Part shown: positions 32,360-35,236 of the stretch, piece by piece
Layout of the letters: each line of letters begins with the position of its first letter
How positions within the stretch are numbered: the stretch's first letter is position 1
Source: an uncultured Curvibacter sp.
GTDB lineage: Bacteria > Pseudomonadota > Gammaproteobacteria > Burkholderiales > Burkholderiaceae_C
Length of the DNA stretch: 35,236 bases
NCBI GenBank assembly: GCA_903902035.1
Contig: CAIUTG010000070.1
Location: 1 to 35,236 of the forward strand
Reading direction: 5' to 3'
Made by a program: the position numbers and the translations under genes
The notes under the pieces: model-generated
Database searches by the model: none
The model's input: the letters and a program-made list of their open reading frames with translations, nothing else
What the model was told of the DNA's origin: nothing

Positions 32360-35236
32360 TTAAGAACGTTCGAGTTCAATGTCCAGGCCCAAGGAACGGA
32401 TTTCCTTGACCAACACATTGAAGGATTCCGGCATGCCGGCTTCGATGGCGTGTTCGCCCTTGACGATGCTTTCGTACACCTTGGTACGGCCTTGCACGTC
32501 GTCGGACTTGACGGTGAGCATTTCCTGCAACACATAAGAGGCGCCGTAAGCTTCCAGCGCCCAGACTTCCATTTCGCCGAAACGCTGACCACCGAACTGG
32601 GCCTTGCCGCCCAAAGGTTGTTGCGTGACCAGCGAGTAAGGACCGGTGGAGCGGGCGTGCATCTTGTCGTCAACCAAGTGGTGCAGCTTCAAGAAGTGCA
32701 TGTAGCCAATGGTGGTCGGACGCTCAAACGCTTCGCCGGTGCGGCCATCGATCAAGTTGGCCTGGGTGCGCGTGGCGGTCAGGCCCTTGGCGGCGGCGAT
32801 GTCGTCGGGGTAAGCCAACTTCAACATGGCCCGGATGTCTTCTTCGGCTGCGCCGTCAAACACGGGGCTGGCAAACGGCACGCCCGACTTCAGGTTTTCG
32901 GCCATTTCCAGCACATCGTCGTCGCTCAACAAGGCCAGTTCTTCCTTGCGCCCCGTCGAGTTGTACAACTCTTCCAGGAATTTGCGCAGTTCGGCCACGC
33001 GGCTTTCGGCTTGCAGCATGTCACCAATGCGTTGACCAATGCCCTTGCCGGCCCAACCCAAATGGACTTCGAGCACCTGACCCACGTTCATCCGTGAAGG
33101 CACGCCCAAGGGGTTCAACACGATGTCGGCAGGGGTGCCGTCGGCCATGTAAGGCATGTCTTCCACGGGCACGATCTTGGAGACCACCCCCTTGTTGCCG
33201 TGACGACCGGCCATCTTGTCACCTGGCTGCAAGCGGCGCTTGACGGCCAGATAGACCTTGACCATCTTCAACACACCAGCGGGCAACTCGTCGCCTTGGG
33301 TGAGCTTTTTGCGCTTTTCTTCAAAAGCCAGGTCGAAGCTGTGGCGGGTTTGCTCCAGCGAGTTCTTGATGGATTCGAGTTGCGCGGCCACGTCTTCTTC
33401 AGCGGGACGGATGTCAAACCAGTGGAATTTCTCGACCGAAGCCAGGTAAGCGGCGTCGATCTTGCTGCCCTTGGTCAGCTTGTTCGGGCCGCCGTTGGCA
33501 GCGCGGTTCAACAAGAGTTTTTCGATCCGGGCAAAGGCATCGGCTTCAACGATGCGCAATTGATCGTTCAAGTCCAGGCGGAAGCGCTTCAGCTCATCGT
33601 CAATGATCTGCTGGGCGCGCTTGTCGCGGGTGATGCCTTCGCGGGTGAAGACCTGCACGTCGATGACCGTGCCTTGCGAGCCTTGGTCAACGCGCAAGGA
33701 GGTGTCTTTCACGTCGCTGGCTTTTTCACCGAAGATGGCGCGCAACAGTTTTTCTTCCGGGGTCAGCGTGGTCTCGCCCTTGGGCGTGACCTTGCCCACC
33801 AACACATCGCCAGGCTGCACTTCAGCACCGACGAAGATGATGCCCGAATCGTCCAAGCGGTTGAGCTGGGTTTCGGCCAGGTTCGGGATGTCGCGGGTGA
33901 TTTCTTCCGCGCCCAACTTGGTGTCACGCGCCATCACCACCAACTCCTCGATGTGGATCGAGGTGTAGCGGTCATCGGCCACCACGCGTTCGGAGATCAG
34001 AATCGAGTCTTCGAAGTTGTAGCCATTCCAGGGCATGAAGGCGATCAGCATGTTCTGACCAATGGCGATTTCGCCCAGGTCGGTCGAAGCGCCGTCGGCA
34101 ATCACATCGCCCTTGGCCAACACATCGCCCTTTTTGACGATGGGGCGTTGGTGGATGTTGGTGTTCTGGTTGGAACGCTGGAATTTGATCAGGTTGTAGA
34201 TGTCCACACCCACTTCACCGGCCACGGCCTCGGCGTCGTTCACGCGCACCACGATGCGGGTGGCGTCAACATAGTCAACCACACCGCCACGGTTGGCCGT
34301 CACCACGGTGCCCGAATCGACCGCAGCGACGCGCTCGATGCCGGTACCGACCATGGGTTTTTCGGGACGCAACACGGGCACTGCTTGGCGTGACATGTTG
34401 GCACCCATCAAAGCGCGGTTGGCGTCATCGTGCTCCAGGAACGGCACGAGTGAGGCCGCCACCGAGACGATCTGCGCCGGCGACACGTCCATGTACTGCA
34501 CGCGTTCGGCGGAGACCAGGGTGGACTCGCCTTTTTCACGGGCCGACACCAGATCGCCGGTCAAACGGCCGTCTTTGTCCAGGGCCGCATTGGCCTGGGC
34601 AATGACGTATTTGCCTTCTTCGATGGCCGACAAATAGTCAATTTCCATCGTCACCTTGCCATCGACCACGCGGCGGTAAGGGGTTTCAATGAAGCCGTAT
34701 TCGTTCAAGCGGGCGTACAAAGCCAGCGAGTTGATCAGGCCAATGTTCGGGCCTTCAGGTGTTTCGATGGGACACACACGACCGTAGTGGGTCACGTGCA
34801 CGTCACGCACTTCGAAACCAGCACGTTCACGCGTCAAACCGCCTGGGCCAAGGGCAGAGACACGGCGCTTGTGGGTGATTTCCGACAGTGGGTTGGTCTG
34901 ATCCATGAACTGCGACAACTGCGACGCGCCAAAGAACTCTTTGAGGGCTGCAGAAATTGGCTTGCTGTTGATCAGGTCATGCGGCATGACCGTATCGATG
35001 TCGACCGAACCCATGCGCTCGCGGATGGCGCGCTCCATGCGCAGCAGGCCGACGCGGTACTGGTTCTCCATCAGCTCGCCGACCGAGCGCACCCGGCGAT
35101 TGCCGAGATTGTCGATATCGTCGATCTGGCCGCGCCCGTCCTTCAGCTCCATCAGCACGCGCACCGTCGCCAGGATGTCCTGCTTGCGCAGCGTGCGTTG
35201 CGTGTCGGGCACTTCCTCGGCCGAGAAGCCGAGGCG
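32360..35236 (-). CDS. rpoB: DNA-directed RNA polymerase subunit beta (N-terminus cut by window edge)
   Basis: 958 visible residues of the C-terminal part; about 400 N-terminal residues lie past the right edge. The ORF-track GTG start at 35212 is an artefact because the frame stays open to 35236 ([16 protein letters not shown]). Core motifs are present: [17 protein letters not shown] (rifampicin region), [42 protein letters not shown], and [14 protein letters not shown] near the C-terminus. Catalytic polymerase subunit, first gene of the rpoBC pair. Oddity: residues upstream of about [15 protein letters not shown] read as alphaproteobacterial ([24 protein letters not shown]) while everything downstream reads as betaproteobacterial; see findings. 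Confidence 0.98.
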   Translation of the reverse strand, partial: RLGFSAEEVPDTQRTLRKQDILATVRVLMELKDGRGQIDDIDNLGNRRVRSVGELMENQYRVGLLRMERAIRERMGSVDIDTVMPHDLINSKPISAALKEFFGASQLSQFMDQTNPLSEITHKRRVSALGPGGLTRERAGFEVRDVHVTHYGRVCPIETPEGPNIGLINSLALYARLNEYGFIETPYRRVVDGKVTMEIDYLSAIEEGKYVIAQANAALDKDGRLTGDLVSAREKGESTLVSAERVQYMDVSPAQIVSVAASLVPFLEHDDANRALMGANMSRQAVPVLRPEKPMVGTGIERVAAVDSGTVVTANRGGVVDYVDATRIVVRVNDAEAVAGEVGVDIYNLIKFQRSNQNTNIHQRPIVKKGDVLAKGDVIADGASTDLGEIAIGQNMLIAFMPWNGYNFEDSILISERVVADDRYTSIHIEELVVMARDTKLGAEEITRDIPNLAETQLNRLDDSGIIFVGAEVQPGDVLVGKVTPKGETTLTPEEKLLRAIFGEKASDVKDTSLRVDQGSQGTVIDVQVFTREGITRDKRAQQIIDDELKRFRLDLNDQLRIVEADAFARIEKLLLNRAANGGPNKLTKGSKIDAAYLASVEKFHWFDIRPAEEDVAAQLESIKNSLEQTRHSFDLAFEEKRKKLTQGDELPAGVLKMVKVYLAVKRRLQPGDKMAGRHGNKGVVSKIVPVEDMPYMADGTPADIVLNPLGVPSRMNVGQVLEVHLGWAGKGIGQRIGDMLQAESRVAELRKFLEELYNSTGRKEELALLSDDDVLEMAENLKSGVPFASPVFDGAAEEDIRAMLKLAYPDDIAAAKGLTATRTQANLIDGRTGEAFERPTTIGYMHFLKLHHLVDDKMHARSTGPYSLVTQQPLGGKAQFGGQRFGEMEVWALEAYGASYVLQEMLTVKSDDVQGRTKVYESIVKGEHAIEAGMPESFNVLVKEIRSLGLDIELERS

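Noticed and set aside
35207-35212. rpoB start at the GTG used by the ORF track
   Set aside because: The reading frame stays open to the window edge and the protein would lack about 400 conserved N-terminal residues.

Overview
The window looks like a chromosomal segment of a betaproteobacterium, most likely order Burkholderiales and close to the Comamonadaceae. The evidence is the rpoB-rpoC protein sequence, a PhaM-type polyhydroxyalkanoate granule protein, the rsmB / DUF4390 / NtrY-like kinase / Fis-type regulator gene order, and moderately high GC with frequent TTG leucine codons. Genus cannot be fixed from the sequence alone. I see no insertion sequence, prophage, CRISPR array or rRNA operon, and no gene-free stretch longer than about 300 bases.

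Layout. 1-1735 (minus): phaM-like gene translationally coupled to a FIST-domain sensor gene that runs off the left edge. 1867-4013 (plus): glutathione S-transferase, MAPEG membrane protein and Gfo/Idh/MocA oxidoreductase. 4065-8011 (minus): a light-dependent repair operon of a DUF2256 zinc-knuckle peptide, a class I-like photolyase, an iron-sulfur (FeS-BCP) photolyase and an exported histidine phosphatase; the three downstream starts are coupled to, or very close to, the preceding stop. 8168-8721 (minus): tRNA-Phe with promoter and terminator, and a stand-alone receiver-domain protein. 8836-10296 (plus): lrgA-lrgB-like pair and a small exported protein. 10301-15341 (minus): probable copper-handling operon: DUF2946, PCu(A)C chaperone with an intact H-x10-M-x21-H-x-M motif, TonB-dependent receptor, periplasmic BNR-repeat protein with a CECC motif and His-rich N-terminus, and thioredoxin-like protein. 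15387-21767: two SPINDLY/OGT-like TPR glycosyltransferases on the plus strand flanking two small Ser/Gly-rich proteins on the minus strand, the second transferase overlapping an exported catalase-like peroxidase. 21778-28035 (minus): LemA-like protein, rsmB, DUF4390, NtrY-like kinase, Fis-type response regulator and ogt. 28049-35236 (minus): strong terminator, rpoC, and rpoB running off the right edge.

The observations I rate highest are: (1) the last roughly 230-270 bases of rpoB read as alphaproteobacterial while the rest reads as betaproteobacterial, which suggests a chimeric contig end or, less likely, recombination; (2) the two OGT-like transferases enclosing two very Ser-rich small proteins, a candidate enzyme-substrate glycosylation locus; (3) the copper cassette with an uncharacterised CECC beta-propeller protein; and (4) the tightly coupled double-photolyase operon ending in an exported phosphatase. 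Start codons were re-chosen against the ORF track wherever a Shine-Dalgarno sequence or stop/start overlap decided it. All family assignments come from reading motifs, not from database searches.
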